DNA from: a virus
DNA: 38,812 nucleotides
Strand: one strand, 5' to 3'
IMG/VR virus record: IMGVR_UViG_3300042691_014235
Span: 1-38,812 of that record
Shown piece by piece: positions 24,337 to 32,127 of the stretch (position 1 is its first letter; the number at the start of each line of letters is the position of its first letter). The notes beneath the pieces are model-generated. The model was not told where the DNA came from, did no database searches, and saw nothing but the letters and a program-made list of their open reading frames with translations. The translations under genes were made by a program, and so were the position numbers.

Positions 24337-24888
24337 ATGAAAAAGGTTTACTATAGCTGGAGTCAAATTGAAGGTGCTTGTTTAGATATTGCTAGACAGC
24401 TACAGCAAGACAACTGGCGTCCAGATTATATTGTAGGTATCACACGTGGCGGTGCTGTGCCAGCAGTACTGCTTAGTCAATATATGGGAATTCCCATGCG
24501 TCCATTACAAGTAAGTTTACGTGATGGTGGAGATTGTGTAAGCGACTTAGGCATGGCTGAAGATGCATTTGGTTGTGTCCCTAGTGAAATACGAGAATCC
24601 ACTGGCACGTTTGTTGATCCGGCTTACAGAAAAAAAATTCTTATTGTAGACGACATTAATGATCAAGGTAGCACTATTGCCTGGATCAAACAAGACTGGC
24701 CAAGTGGCTGTCATCCCGATCACGATTTTTGGAATCACGTGTGGGGAGGCAATGTTCGATTTGCTACACTAACTAACAATATGGCAAGTAAAGAAACTGT
24801 TGACTACTCTGTTTGGGAAGTCAACAAAGCAGAAGAGGACTGTTGGTTAGTTTATCCTTGGGAAGAGTTTTGGCGCAATGACAACTGA
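24337..24888 (+). CDS. phosphoribosyltransferase
   Basis: 183 residues. ILIVDDINDQGST (101-113) is the PRPP-binding signature of type I phosphoribosyltransferases (two acidic residues, then the G-S/T loop), and GITRGGAVPAVLLSQYMG (34-51) is the pyrophosphate loop region. The hood residues resemble bacterial purine or xanthine/hypoxanthine-guanine enzymes. It transfers ribose phosphate from PRPP to a base. Close to FolE and QueE, it could act in purine salvage supporting 7-deazaguanine synthesis; the substrate is not established. Confidence 0.8.
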   Translation: MKKVYYSWSQIEGACLDIARQLQQDNWRPDYIVGITRGGAVPAVLLSQYMGIPMRPLQVSLRDGGDCVSDLGMAEDAFGCVPSEIRESTGTFVDPAYRKKILIVDDINDQGSTIAWIKQDWPSGCHPDHDFWNHVWGGNVRFATLTNNMASKETVDYSVWEVNKAEEDCWLVYPWEEFWRNDN

Positions 24889-25258
24889 TATTGAAAGGGC
24901 ACTTGATGAAAAACGAGCACCGTGGACCGGTATTGAATACCGAACTAAAGACTATTGGGTCTTCCGAGATGCATACCCAGTTACGGAAGGACATCTGTTA
25001 TTTGTGCCTACCAAAGAAGACTGGGACCATCTCTGGGATTGTTACAAAGCCGCATACAAATTTGGTTACATGGGCGTCGAGTCGGGCAGGTGGGACGCTT
25101 TTAATGTCGGACAAAACTGTGGCGAGGCTGCTGGACAAACAATAATGTATCCACATGTACATATGATTCCTAGACGCAAGGGTGATATGGAAGATCCACG
25201 TGGAGGTGTTAGACATGTTATTCCAGAAAAAGGAAACTATCGTGTTAGCGACAAATGA
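24878..25258 (+). CDS. HIT-family nucleotide hydrolase-like protein
   Basis: 126 residues, overlapping the phosphoribosyltransferase gene by 11 bases. GHLLFVPTK near the middle, then NVGQNCGEAAGQTI and MYPHVHMIPRRKGD, match HIT proteins. In the catalytic H-x-H-x-H triad the first His is replaced by Tyr, while the central nucleophile and the third His are kept. It probably cleaves nucleotide phosphate links such as diadenosine polyphosphates or AMP esters. Confidence 0.75.
   Translation: MTTDIERALDEKRAPWTGIEYRTKDYWVFRDAYPVTEGHLLFVPTKEDWDHLWDCYKAAYKFGYMGVESGRWDAFNVGQNCGEAAGQTIMYPHVHMIPRRKGDMEDPRGGVRHVIPEKGNYRVSDK
25231..25244 (+). promoter_or_regulatory. ribosome binding site selecting a GTG start
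   Basis: AGGA at 25231-25234 stands seven bases before GTG 25242. The in-frame ATG at 25215 has no such site, so the shorter protein is preferred. Confidence 0.5.
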
Positions 25259-25451
25259 GAATCAAGTAGCAGTATTATGGGACAACCAAAATGGTTTTTG
25301 GTGGAATGAAACATGTGCTCTAGTACTAGAAGTATTTGGATTGCCTGGAAACAGATACGAATCTCATCCTGAAGAAGATTGCATGACCTTTACATTTAAA
25401 AATAAAAAAGATGCTGATTTATGTCGTATACTTTTGAGCGAACGACTATGA
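25242..25451 (+). CDS. small unknown phage protein
   Basis: 69 residues from GTG 25242, overlapping the HIT gene by 17 bases. It contains VAVLWDNQNGFWWNETC, and near the end FTFKNKKDADLCRILL, a strand-helix layout like a small ferredoxin-like fold. No known family. If ATG 25215 is used the protein gains nine residues. Confidence 0.55.
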   Translation: MLATNENQVAVLWDNQNGFWWNETCALVLEVFGLPGNRYESHPEEDCMTFTFKNKKDADLCRILLSERL

Positions 25452-25645
25452 AGGATATTATCATTGTCATACTTGCCGTTACAATATTGAGTATCTTTGG
25501 ATATATGATTATACAAAATCAACCTCAAGGTAGATATTACGATTGCGGAATGGCAGAATGGCATCCAGATATTCCGCAATCAGTTAAAGAAGAATGCCGC
25601 AAGCGGCACTACGAAAACTATAAAAAAGATCGCAACATAATTTGA
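25448..25645 (+). CDS. small membrane-anchored protein
   Basis: 65 residues from ATG 25448, overlapping the previous stop (ATGA). Residues 3-22 (DIIIVILAVTILSIFGYMII) form one transmembrane segment. The rest is soluble with two cysteines (CGMAEWHPDIPQSVKEEC) that could form a disulfide outside the cytoplasm. Could be a lysis accessory or membrane-modifying protein; not assignable. Confidence 0.6.
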   Translation: MKDIIIVILAVTILSIFGYMIIQNQPQGRYYDCGMAEWHPDIPQSVKEECRKRHYENYKKDRNII

Positions 25646-25657
25646 TGGAAACAACAT

Positions 25658-25765
25658 ATGACTCTTAAAAATAAGATAGAAAATTTACTTGAAAAATATT
25701 GGTTAGAATATGTAATTTTCTGGTTTGGTATAGGGTTTGTTGTATCTTATGGATACTTTAGTTGA
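25658..25765 (+). CDS. 35-residue single-span membrane peptide
   Basis: ATG 25658 to TGA 25763-25765. A charged amphipathic start (MTLKNKIENLLEKYW) leads into a hydrophobic span (LEYVIFWFGIGFVVSYGYF). It follows another small membrane protein after a 12-base gap. Its stop codon lies within the -35 box of the folE promoter. The upstream site is weak (TGGAAAC). Confidence 0.45.
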   Translation: MTLKNKIENLLEKYWLEYVIFWFGIGFVVSYGYFS

Positions 25766-25790
25766 CATTTGCCTAAATAATCTATATAAT
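25762..25790 (+). promoter_or_regulatory. perfect sigma70 promoter for folE
   Basis: TTGACA (25762-25767), 17-base spacer, TATAAT (25785-25790). The spacer also contains CTAAATA (25773-25779), so both early and late recognition are conceivable. The predicted start near 25797 gives a very short leader with CGGAG. Confidence 0.85.
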
Positions 25791-25813
25791 GTACAAATGA
25801 TCGGAGAATTAAC

Positions 25814-26584
25814 TTGACAACATTTACAACAGAAGACTTGAAGAACGCACTTACCGGTGCAGAACAACAAGGCGACGACAACAAAGATTACAAAGAAGCA
25901 TACTTAGGCGATCATATTCGTTTTAAGATGAAACGTGAAGGTAAACGTTTTTGGGCAGGTGATAACATCAGTGAATACTTGCACGAAGGTGATATAGAAA
26001 AATTAATTGACGAAGCAACACCTGCATTTGAGCAAGTGCTTGATAGTTTACTTATTGATAGAGAAAACGATCCTAATAGCAAAGGCACAGCACGTAGACT
26101 TGCTAAGATGTATTTTAACGAAATTATGGCAGGTAGATATGAATCAGCACCAGACGCAACATGTTTTCCAAATGATTCGGCGGACCGTTATGAAGGCATG
26201 CTGGTTGTTCGTAGCGAGCTTCGCAGTATGTGTAGCCATCATCACCAACCCGTTACTGGCGTTGCTTATATTGGTATTATTGCGGCTGAGAAACTCATCG
26301 GACTTAGCAAGTATACAAGGATCGCTCAGTGGTGTGCCCGTCGAGGTACTCTCCAGGAGGAACTTTGCAATGACATTGCTAGGGAAATCAGCCGAGCAAC
26401 AAATTCCAAAAACGTAGCAGTATACATTCAAGCAACACACGGTTGCTGTGAGAATCGCGGCATTATGGCACATAGTTCATTAACACAGACAACTGTACTT
26501 ACTGGTTCATTTAAAACTGATCCAGGTGCTAAGAAAGAGTTTTTTGATAACATTAAATTACAACAGGAGTTTGCCCCAAGATGA
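25814..26584 (+). CDS. folE: GTP cyclohydrolase I
   Basis: 256 residues from a TTG start supported by GGAG seven bases upstream (25803-25806); no ATG gives a complete domain. MCSHHHQPVTGVAYIGI holds the zinc Cys and His, LIGLSKYTRIAQWCARR the substrate pocket, and ATHGCCENRG the second zinc Cys with the catalytic region. Length fits family members with an N-terminal extension. It converts GTP to dihydroneopterin triphosphate, the first step to folate and to 7-deazaguanines. Paired with QueE and a DpdA-like enzyme, it serves most likely the DNA base pathway. Confidence 0.93.
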   Translation: MTTFTTEDLKNALTGAEQQGDDNKDYKEAYLGDHIRFKMKREGKRFWAGDNISEYLHEGDIEKLIDEATPAFEQVLDSLLIDRENDPNSKGTARRLAKMYFNEIMAGRYESAPDATCFPNDSADRYEGMLVVRSELRSMCSHHHQPVTGVAYIGIIAAEKLIGLSKYTRIAQWCARRGTLQEELCNDIAREISRATNSKNVAVYIQATHGCCENRGIMAHSSLTQTTVLTGSFKTDPGAKKEFFDNIKLQQEFAPR

Positions 26585-26799
26585 CAACAGCTAAAGACTT
26601 AACTGATCAATTAATTTTCCGTGCAAAGAATTTACAAGAATTTATTGTAGAGAGAGAATTCGATCACATACCAGCAGGTGTGGTTAAATTTGATATACAA
26701 CATACAGTTGGACATCCAGCACGTATTTTTGTTCCGGCGTTAACGCAAGACGAAGCAGAAACAATGGTTGACGAATGGTTTGAGGAAGATGTAGAATGA
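26581..26799 (+). CDS. small unknown phage protein
   Basis: 72 residues, start overlaps the folE stop by four bases (ATGA). Strand-rich middle (GVVKFDIQHTVGHPARIFVP) and an acidic C-terminal helix (QDEAETMVDEWFEEDVE). No known motif. Translationally coupled to folE. Confidence 0.6.
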   Translation: MTTAKDLTDQLIFRAKNLQEFIVEREFDHIPAGVVKFDIQHTVGHPARIFVPALTQDEAETMVDEWFEEDVE

Positions 26800-27128
26800 A
26801 ATGGTTTGATAAATGGTTATATACCAAAGTTCGAGACATGTGGGAAAATAGAGACCACTACGATCAAATAAATTCAACAGTATGGTTACAGGATAAACAT
26901 AAAATGGCAATTGGTATGGGAACAGCAATGGTAGAACGTGGCCGTGCAGAAGGCGAAGGTCGCATTACATTTGAACTAAGCAATGCAGTTGGTGGTAAGA
27001 TTCTCAATGTTCGACATTATGATGACCGTAAGGATCGACACGATCAACAAACTTATGTTATTCCCACTGGTGAAAATGTCGGTGAGCGTGTTGCTAAAAT
27101 TATTAATTTAGAGATGTTCAAACAATGA
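26796..27128 (+). CDS. unknown phage protein
   Basis: 110 residues, overlapping both neighbours by four bases. N-terminal amphipathic helix (MKWFDKWLYTKVRDMWENR) followed by a beta-rich part (GRITFELSNAVGGKILNVRHYD, then QQTYVIPTGENVG). No catalytic motif recognised. It sits between folE and queE in one coupled operon. Confidence 0.6.
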   Translation: MKWFDKWLYTKVRDMWENRDHYDQINSTVWLQDKHKMAIGMGTAMVERGRAEGEGRITFELSNAVGGKILNVRHYDDRKDRHDQQTYVIPTGENVGERVAKIINLEMFKQ

Positions 27129-27514
27129 AAGCCCAAACTCCAGCAGAAGGTATTTTGAAGCAAAACGATTGGGGCGATTCAAAAGTTTATCGAGTTGCTT
27201 GCGAATGTTCTAATACAGATTGTGATCACAATGTCTGGGTAGAGTCTGATGATACAGGTATTTCTGTTAACATCTATGTTACTACTAGAACAAACTTTTG
27301 GTCAAAGTCACGCTGGACACATATTTGGACATTACTTACCAAAGGGTATATTGATACCGAATCGACTATTTGTTTGAAAGAGCAACAAGCGATTAATTAT
27401 GCTCAAACTCTTGTAACTGCATCAACAGACGTTAAAGAGTTTCGTAATACTAGACAAAATAAAGAAGAACGTGCTATAATAACAAAAATGGCAAAAGAAC
27501 AGGATTGTGTATGA
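27125..27514 (+). CDS. unknown phage protein with Cys-rich N-terminal segment
   Basis: 129 residues. VACECSNTDCDHNVWVE carries three Cys and a His and may bind a metal. The middle is strand-rich (ISVNIYVTTRTNFW, WTHIWTLLTKGYI) and the C-terminus a charged helix. Resembles conserved unknowns of cyanophages. Start and stop overlap both neighbours (ATGA). Confidence 0.6.
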   Translation: MKAQTPAEGILKQNDWGDSKVYRVACECSNTDCDHNVWVESDDTGISVNIYVTTRTNFWSKSRWTHIWTLLTKGYIDTESTICLKEQQAINYAQTLVTASTDVKEFRNTRQNKEERAIITKMAKEQDCV

Positions 27515-28377
27515 GTAAAATTAAAATAGCGGAACTGTTTTACAGTATCCAAGGTGAAGGACGCTACATGGGTGTCCCGTCTGTGTTTCTGCGTACATTT
27601 GGGTGTAACTTTAAATGCGCAGGCTTTGGCATGCCACGTGGTGAAGTCAGTCACGAAGCTACTGACATTGCGGCAACACACAAAATGATTGAGTCTTTTC
27701 AAAAGTATGAAGACTTGCCGCTTGTAAGCACAGGTTGTGACAGCTATGCATCATGGATGCCAGAGTTTAAAGATCTAAGTCCAATGTTAGAAAGTAACGC
27801 TATTGTAAATCGTATTATGGAGATACTTCCGCACAAGCGTTGGGAAGATGAGCATCTAGTTATTACAGGCGGAGAGCCGTTGTTAGGTTGGCAACGTGCT
27901 TATCCAGATTTGTTAGATCATCCTAGTATGTGGCGTCTTAGAGAAATTACTTTTGAAACAAACGGTACTCAAAAATTAACTCCAGAATTTGCTTCATATT
28001 TGCATACTTGGAAAAGTCATCATGATCAAGATTTTTGGCGTGAGATTACATTTAGTGTAAGTGCTAAACTTCCTTGTAGTGGCGAGAAGTGGGAAGAAGC
28101 AATCTGTCCTGAGATTGTATGTGAGTACGAAGAGTATGGTACAGCATATTTAAAATTTGTTATTGCTACAGAACAAGACTTTGCCGATGCAGAACGTGCT
28201 ACTGAAGAATATCGTAAAGCAGGTTTCACTGGACATGTTTATCTAATGCCAGTTGGCGGTGTAGAAAGTGTGTATGCATTAAACAATCGTAAGGTGGCCG
28301 ATCTTGCTATGAAACGTGGATGGCGTTATAGTGACAGATTACAAGTGCCACTATTTAAAAATGAGTGGGGTACCTAA
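27511..28377 (+). CDS. queE: 7-carboxy-7-deazaguanine synthase, QueE
   Basis: 288 residues from ATG 27511 (ATGA overlap). FYSIQGEGRYMGVPSVFLR is the QueE start. The iron-sulfur cluster motif is unusual: Cys32 and Cys36 are as expected, but the third Cys, in TGCDSYASW, is at 76, giving CX3CX39C with an inserted loop. LVITGGEPLLGWQ is the SAM-binding GGEP motif and FETNGT the next strand. It makes 7-carboxy-7-deazaguanine from carboxytetrahydropterin by radical SAM ring contraction. Longer than most bacterial QueE (about 210-230), mainly through this loop and a C-terminal extension. Confidence 0.9.
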   Translation: MSKIKIAELFYSIQGEGRYMGVPSVFLRTFGCNFKCAGFGMPRGEVSHEATDIAATHKMIESFQKYEDLPLVSTGCDSYASWMPEFKDLSPMLESNAIVNRIMEILPHKRWEDEHLVITGGEPLLGWQRAYPDLLDHPSMWRLREITFETNGTQKLTPEFASYLHTWKSHHDQDFWREITFSVSAKLPCSGEKWEEAICPEIVCEYEEYGTAYLKFVIATEQDFADAERATEEYRKAGFTGHVYLMPVGGVESVYALNNRKVADLAMKRGWRYSDRLQVPLFKNEWGT

Positions 28378-28925
28378 TGGCAAAATTACTAGTACTCGGA
28401 TGTGGTAAGAAAGAACGTCCAGGAAATCCTGGAGATACTATTGTTACTGTAGACATTAACGAAAATGTTGGTGCTGATGTAGTACACAACTTAGATGTAT
28501 TTCCATGGCCGTTTGAGAGTGGTGAGTTTGATGTTGTACATTTAGACAATGTATTAGAACATTTAAACAACATTGTTAAAACAATGGAAGAAATTCATCG
28601 CATAACCAAACCAGGTGCTACTGTTACTATTATTGTGCCGTATTTCCGCAGTAAATGGGCCTGCGTTGATCCAACACATGTTCACTTTTTTACAGTAGAT
28701 ACATTGAGCTATTTTGTAAAAGGACATACATATCATGAAAGATATGCATATAGTCCTTGTAAATTTAAAATGCATCGCAAAACATTTAACGAAGGAATTG
28801 ATCAAACTTGGTTCCAAAAATTGTTAATACCATTTGCTGAATCAAATTTAGAATTTTACGAGAATAAAATTAGTCCAATATTCCCGTTAGAAACATTAAC
28901 ATATCATATGGAAACGATAAAATGA
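28377..28925 (+). CDS. class I SAM-dependent methyltransferase
   Basis: 182 residues from ATG 28377, which shares a base with the queE stop. LLVLGCGKKERPG is motif I (SAM binding), TVDINENVGAD the acidic ribose contact, FDVVHLDNVLEHL the motif of small-molecule or sugar methyltransferases, and EEIHRITKPGATVTIIVPYF the following strand. Similar proteins are common in marine phages beside sugar genes. It could methylate a deazaguanine or sugar; target unknown. Confidence 0.75.
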   Translation: MAKLLVLGCGKKERPGNPGDTIVTVDINENVGADVVHNLDVFPWPFESGEFDVVHLDNVLEHLNNIVKTMEEIHRITKPGATVTIIVPYFRSKWACVDPTHVHFFTVDTLSYFVKGHTYHERYAYSPCKFKMHRKTFNEGIDQTWFQKLLIPFAESNLEFYENKISPIFPLETLTYHMETIK

Positions 28926-29374
28926 TTAAAGACTTTATAAAGAAAATTACTGGAATTAAAGCAATTGAAGATGCAACAGCAATGGCAAAAGCTGAGGCGG
29001 CAGTTGCTCAAAAGTTAACAGAACAAAAATTAAAAGAAGCCGCAGACGCAGAAGCCAAAGCAGAGCTTGCCAAATTGACTCCAAAAGAACGTGCTACACG
29101 TAAAGGCGAACCTTGGGTTTCCGTTTTGGATACTCATGTAAACAAAGATAATGTAAGAAACGGCTTTTTTGAGCTTGACTGGAACGCTGCTTTTGTAGTA
29201 CAATTAAAGCAAGAAGGATATGGTTATGACGGTGATCCAGATGAAGAAATTGTGGATCGCTGGTTTAGAGACTTAGCTCGTAACATATTAAGCGATGAAG
29301 GTCAGGATGCTTCTAGAGGTGCTGGCTACATTAACGTAAGTAAACTTGCAGACGGAAAAGCAGAGGTAAAATGA
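28922..29374 (+). CDS. conserved phage protein
   Basis: 150 residues with ATGA overlaps at both ends. An Ala/Lys/Glu-rich helix (about 15-55) precedes a conserved part (LTPKERATRKGEPWVSVLDT, then GFFELDWN and EEIVDRWFRDLARNIL) that I recognise from T4-like cyanophages. Role unknown. Confidence 0.7.
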   Translation: MIKDFIKKITGIKAIEDATAMAKAEAAVAQKLTEQKLKEAADAEAKAELAKLTPKERATRKGEPWVSVLDTHVNKDNVRNGFFELDWNAAFVVQLKQEGYGYDGDPDEEIVDRWFRDLARNILSDEGQDASRGAGYINVSKLADGKAEVK

Positions 29375-30372
29375 AATATATTTTAGTTGATACAGCAAAT
29401 ACGTTCTTTAGAGCGAGACATGTGATTAATGGAAGTGCTGATATCAAACTAGGTATGGCATTCCACATTACTCTCAACAGTATTAAAAAGGCTTGGAATG
29501 ACTTTGGTGGCGATCACGTAGTGTTCTGCCTCGAGGGTCGTAGCTGGCGCAAAGATCATTATCCTCCGTACAAACGTAACCGTAGCGAGGCACGTGCCGC
29601 ACATACTGAAAAAGAAGCTGAAGAAGAAACAGTATTTTGGGAAGCGTTTGATACATTTAAAACGTTTATTGCAGAAAAAACAAACTGTACAGTTTTACAA
29701 CATCAGCAATTAGAAGCAGACGATTTGATTGCTGGCTTCATACAAAGTCATCCAAATGATGATCATATTATCATTTCAACAGATACAGATTTCGTACAAT
29801 TGATTGCACCCAATGTAAAACAATACAACGGTGTAATGGAAACTATTATTACGCACGAAGGCATATTTGATGCTAAAGGTAAGCGTGTAGTTGATAAGAA
29901 AACACAAGAGCATAAAGAAATTCCAAATCCAGAATGGTTACTATTCCAAAAATGTATTCGTGGTGACCCCACTGATAATGTGTTTAGTGCGTATCCTAAG
30001 GTGCGTGTAAACAAACTACAAGAAGCATACAATGATCGAAAAGACAAGGGCTTCGCGTGGAACAATATGATGTTGCAACGTTGGGTTGACCATAATGGCG
30101 AAGAACATCGTGTACTAGAAGACTATGAACGAAATCGTGTACTGATCGATTTGTCTGCACAACCTAAAGAAATTCGAACAATAATTAACGAAACAATCGA
30201 CACACAAGCAGTTCCTAAATCTATTGATCAAGTAGGTATTAGACTGCTAAAGTTCTGCAATTTGTATGATTTGAAGAAAATTACTGACAACATTACACAA
30301 TATGCAGAACCATTCCAATCACGTTACCCTGAGTCAGCGGTAACATGGCGTAAATTACAACAGGAGAAATAA
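29371..30372 (+). CDS. rnh: T4 RNase H-type 5'-3' nuclease
   Basis: 333 residues, near T4 RNase H (305). ILVDTANTFFRARH gives the first metal Asp; FCLEGRSWRKDHYPPYKRNR the helical-arch region; LEADDLIAGFIQ and IISTDTDFVQLI the acidic cluster of flap endonuclease-like enzymes; RGDPTDNVFSAYP the H3TH-like DNA contact. It removes RNA primers and flaps during lagging-strand synthesis. ATGA overlap with the previous gene. Confidence 0.85.
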   Translation: MKYILVDTANTFFRARHVINGSADIKLGMAFHITLNSIKKAWNDFGGDHVVFCLEGRSWRKDHYPPYKRNRSEARAAHTEKEAEEETVFWEAFDTFKTFIAEKTNCTVLQHQQLEADDLIAGFIQSHPNDDHIIISTDTDFVQLIAPNVKQYNGVMETIITHEGIFDAKGKRVVDKKTQEHKEIPNPEWLLFQKCIRGDPTDNVFSAYPKVRVNKLQEAYNDRKDKGFAWNNMMLQRWVDHNGEEHRVLEDYERNRVLIDLSAQPKEIRTIINETIDTQAVPKSIDQVGIRLLKFCNLYDLKKITDNITQYAEPFQSRYPESAVTWRKLQQEK

Positions 30373-30373
30373 A

Positions 30374-30565
30374 ATGGCAAAACTAAGCAAACTAGCAAAA
30401 GTAAATGAATCAATTACAATCAACCGTTACGACAATGGTTGGATGGTAGAAGTTGGCGGTCGTGATAATGACAACGAATGGAAAAATTCTAAGATTGTAT
30501 GCAATACAGAAGAAGAAGTACTTGCTGTAGTTAAAGAGTACAACGCAATGGAATTAGATAATTAA
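30374..30565 (+). CDS. small unknown phage protein
   Basis: 63 residues, starting two bases after the RNase H stop; CAGGAG within the RNase H 3' end is its ribosome binding site. A strand pattern (ESITINRYDNGWMVEVGGRD) and an acidic C-terminal helix. Similar short proteins occur in cyanophages. Function unknown. Confidence 0.6.
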   Translation: MAKLSKLAKVNESITINRYDNGWMVEVGGRDNDNEWKNSKIVCNTEEEVLAVVKEYNAMELDN

Positions 30566-30576
30566 GGAGTTATCAA

Positions 30577-31242
30577 ATGGCTATTTGGAAACTATCTCCA
30601 CAATATAAAAAATCGGCCGTAGAAAAAATGTTTTTCTACAAAGAAGGTAAGGTCATCACTATTGAGCAAGGATATCGCTGGGCTACATTTACTGTAGAAT
30701 CTGACGAACAACCGCTTACCAATGATGAACTCAAAAACGAAGACGGTTACGAATTAAGCTGTATTGATAACGATGAATCGTGGGAAATGTGGGATATGAT
30801 TGACGGATGCTGGTGCGATATCGAAGATGGTAACGGCAAAGCATCTGAGGAAGATGTTGAAGAATTTATCACAGCGTGGGAAGAAGATTCTTTTGATGGT
30901 GTGGAAAATTTAGGTTGGCAGTGTGACGATACAGAGTACTATTACTATGGTCCATTGGAACTTACCAATGAAGATACTGGTGAAGTATTTAAAGGTGAGC
31001 CTGACGAAGATGCACCAGTTGCAAACGAAACATTAGAAGAAGCATCAGAAGAATTTCATGAAGAACCCGAAGTTACTGATTGGTTTCCAGTAAGCATTAA
31101 TCCAGCAAGACAGGGGGCATATCAAGTAACATCAAGCAACATTCCAAATTGGCCGTTTCCAAGTTATGCACAATGGGACGGCGTTCAATGGAGTGACGAA
31201 CATGTAGTCTCATGGAGAGGACTTTTAAAGGAGCCTGAATGA
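30577..31242 (+). CDS. large acidic unknown phage protein
   Basis: 221 residues, very rich in Asp, Glu and Trp. Starts MAIWKLSPQYKKSAVEK and ends PSYAQWDGVQWSDEHVVSWR. The middle (about 85-160) is extremely acidic. It has AAGGAG as ribosome binding site. A DNA-mimic or scaffold role would suit the charge but cannot be shown. Confidence 0.65.
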   Translation: MAIWKLSPQYKKSAVEKMFFYKEGKVITIEQGYRWATFTVESDEQPLTNDELKNEDGYELSCIDNDESWEMWDMIDGCWCDIEDGNGKASEEDVEEFITAWEEDSFDGVENLGWQCDDTEYYYYGPLELTNEDTGEVFKGEPDEDAPVANETLEEASEEFHEEPEVTDWFPVSINPARQGAYQVTSSNIPNWPFPSYAQWDGVQWSDEHVVSWRGLLKEPE

Positions 31243-31418
31243 TTACTAGAGAAAAACTAGAGCATCACATTGCACATTTGCAGGAAAAACATGACATCCT
31301 TGATGAACAAATTACTAAGTTAGAAGCGCATCATGAAAACGTGACTGATCTTAAAAAAGAAAAGTTACACCTCAAAGATGAAATTGAGAAATTTAAAGTT
31401 AAGGTAAAAATCATATGA
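31239..31418 (+). CDS. DUF465 (YdcH)-like coiled-coil protein
   Basis: 59 residues, start overlapping the previous stop (ATGA). HLQEKHDILDEQITKLE followed by DLKKEKLHLKDEIEKF fits the DUF465/YdcH family, small antiparallel helical hairpins of unknown role found across Proteobacteria. Well-formed heptads. It is a rare cargo for a phage and suggests host origin. Confidence 0.7.
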   Translation: MITREKLEHHIAHLQEKHDILDEQITKLEAHHENVTDLKKEKLHLKDEIEKFKVKVKII

Positions 31419-31888
31419 CAGATCTTCATGCTAAGCCAATCGTAGATGGCAAGCTGTGGGTAGTTGAACAAGACGGCGAACGTGTTGGGACTCTACATAA
31501 AAACGAAAACAACAAATATATGTTGAGTGCTAAAAACGGTGAACTTTACTTTAGTAAAAAATCAGAAATTACAAAGAAATTTGGTGATAACTTTTTCTTA
31601 AAAGGAATTAAGACAACTGTTTCACATAGTAATGAAAATGAGTGTCACGGTTATCCAACTAAATGGAAACCGTACAACTCAATGTATGATGTTAGACGCA
31701 AGCTACCCTTGTTTACTAAAAGTAATCAAAGTAAAAGTTTATTTTGTGCTGGTCATTATGTAATTAAATTTCCTAAAAATTGGGTACGTAGTTTTTGTCC
31801 AAAATTAATTACTATTGAACGTTATGAGTTTTCAGGTCCATACTTAACTGAAGAAGAATCTAAAGAGGTATTGGCAAATGTCAAATAA
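31415..31888 (+). CDS. conserved phage protein
   Basis: 157 residues. ECHGYPTKWKPYNSMYDVRR and KLPLFTKSNQSKSLFCAGHY, then FCPKLITIERYEFSGP, follow a pattern I recognise in T4-like cyanophage unknowns. Several Cys and His might bind metal. ATGA overlap upstream and 11-base overlap downstream. Confidence 0.7.
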   Translation: MTDLHAKPIVDGKLWVVEQDGERVGTLHKNENNKYMLSAKNGELYFSKKSEITKKFGDNFFLKGIKTTVSHSNENECHGYPTKWKPYNSMYDVRRKLPLFTKSNQSKSLFCAGHYVIKFPKNWVRSFCPKLITIERYEFSGPYLTEEESKEVLANVK

Positions 31889-32120
31889 TCCAATTAATAC
31901 AATACCTTTACAGCAATTCATTCAACAAGTAAAAATGGCTGATATGAGCCAGCAAAAAGAAGTAAAACTGGACATTAGGACTGCTAAATTGCTAGCATTC
32001 ACTCTTGGCGAAGTAACTAGTAAGCTAACGCAAGATTATGAAAATCTTTTACACATTTTAAAGCAATCTACCAACGATACCGTCACTGTTGAGCTTGACG
32101 GGGGCGGTTTTAAAGACTAG
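31878..32120 (+). CDS. small unknown phage protein
   Basis: 80 residues with a helical middle (RTAKLLAFTLGEVTSKLTQ) and an acidic end (VTVELDGGGFKD). Conserved small protein type in T4-like phages. Function unknown. Confidence 0.6.
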   Translation: MSNNPINTIPLQQFIQQVKMADMSQQKEVKLDIRTAKLLAFTLGEVTSKLTQDYENLLHILKQSTNDTVTVELDGGGFKD

Positions 32121-32127
32121 TTATAGG

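Noticed and set aside
25797-25817. Six-codon frame ATG-ATC-GGA-GAA-TTA-ACT-TGA overlapping the folE TTG
   Set aside because: Too short to support, and the GGAG within it is better explained as the folE ribosome binding site.
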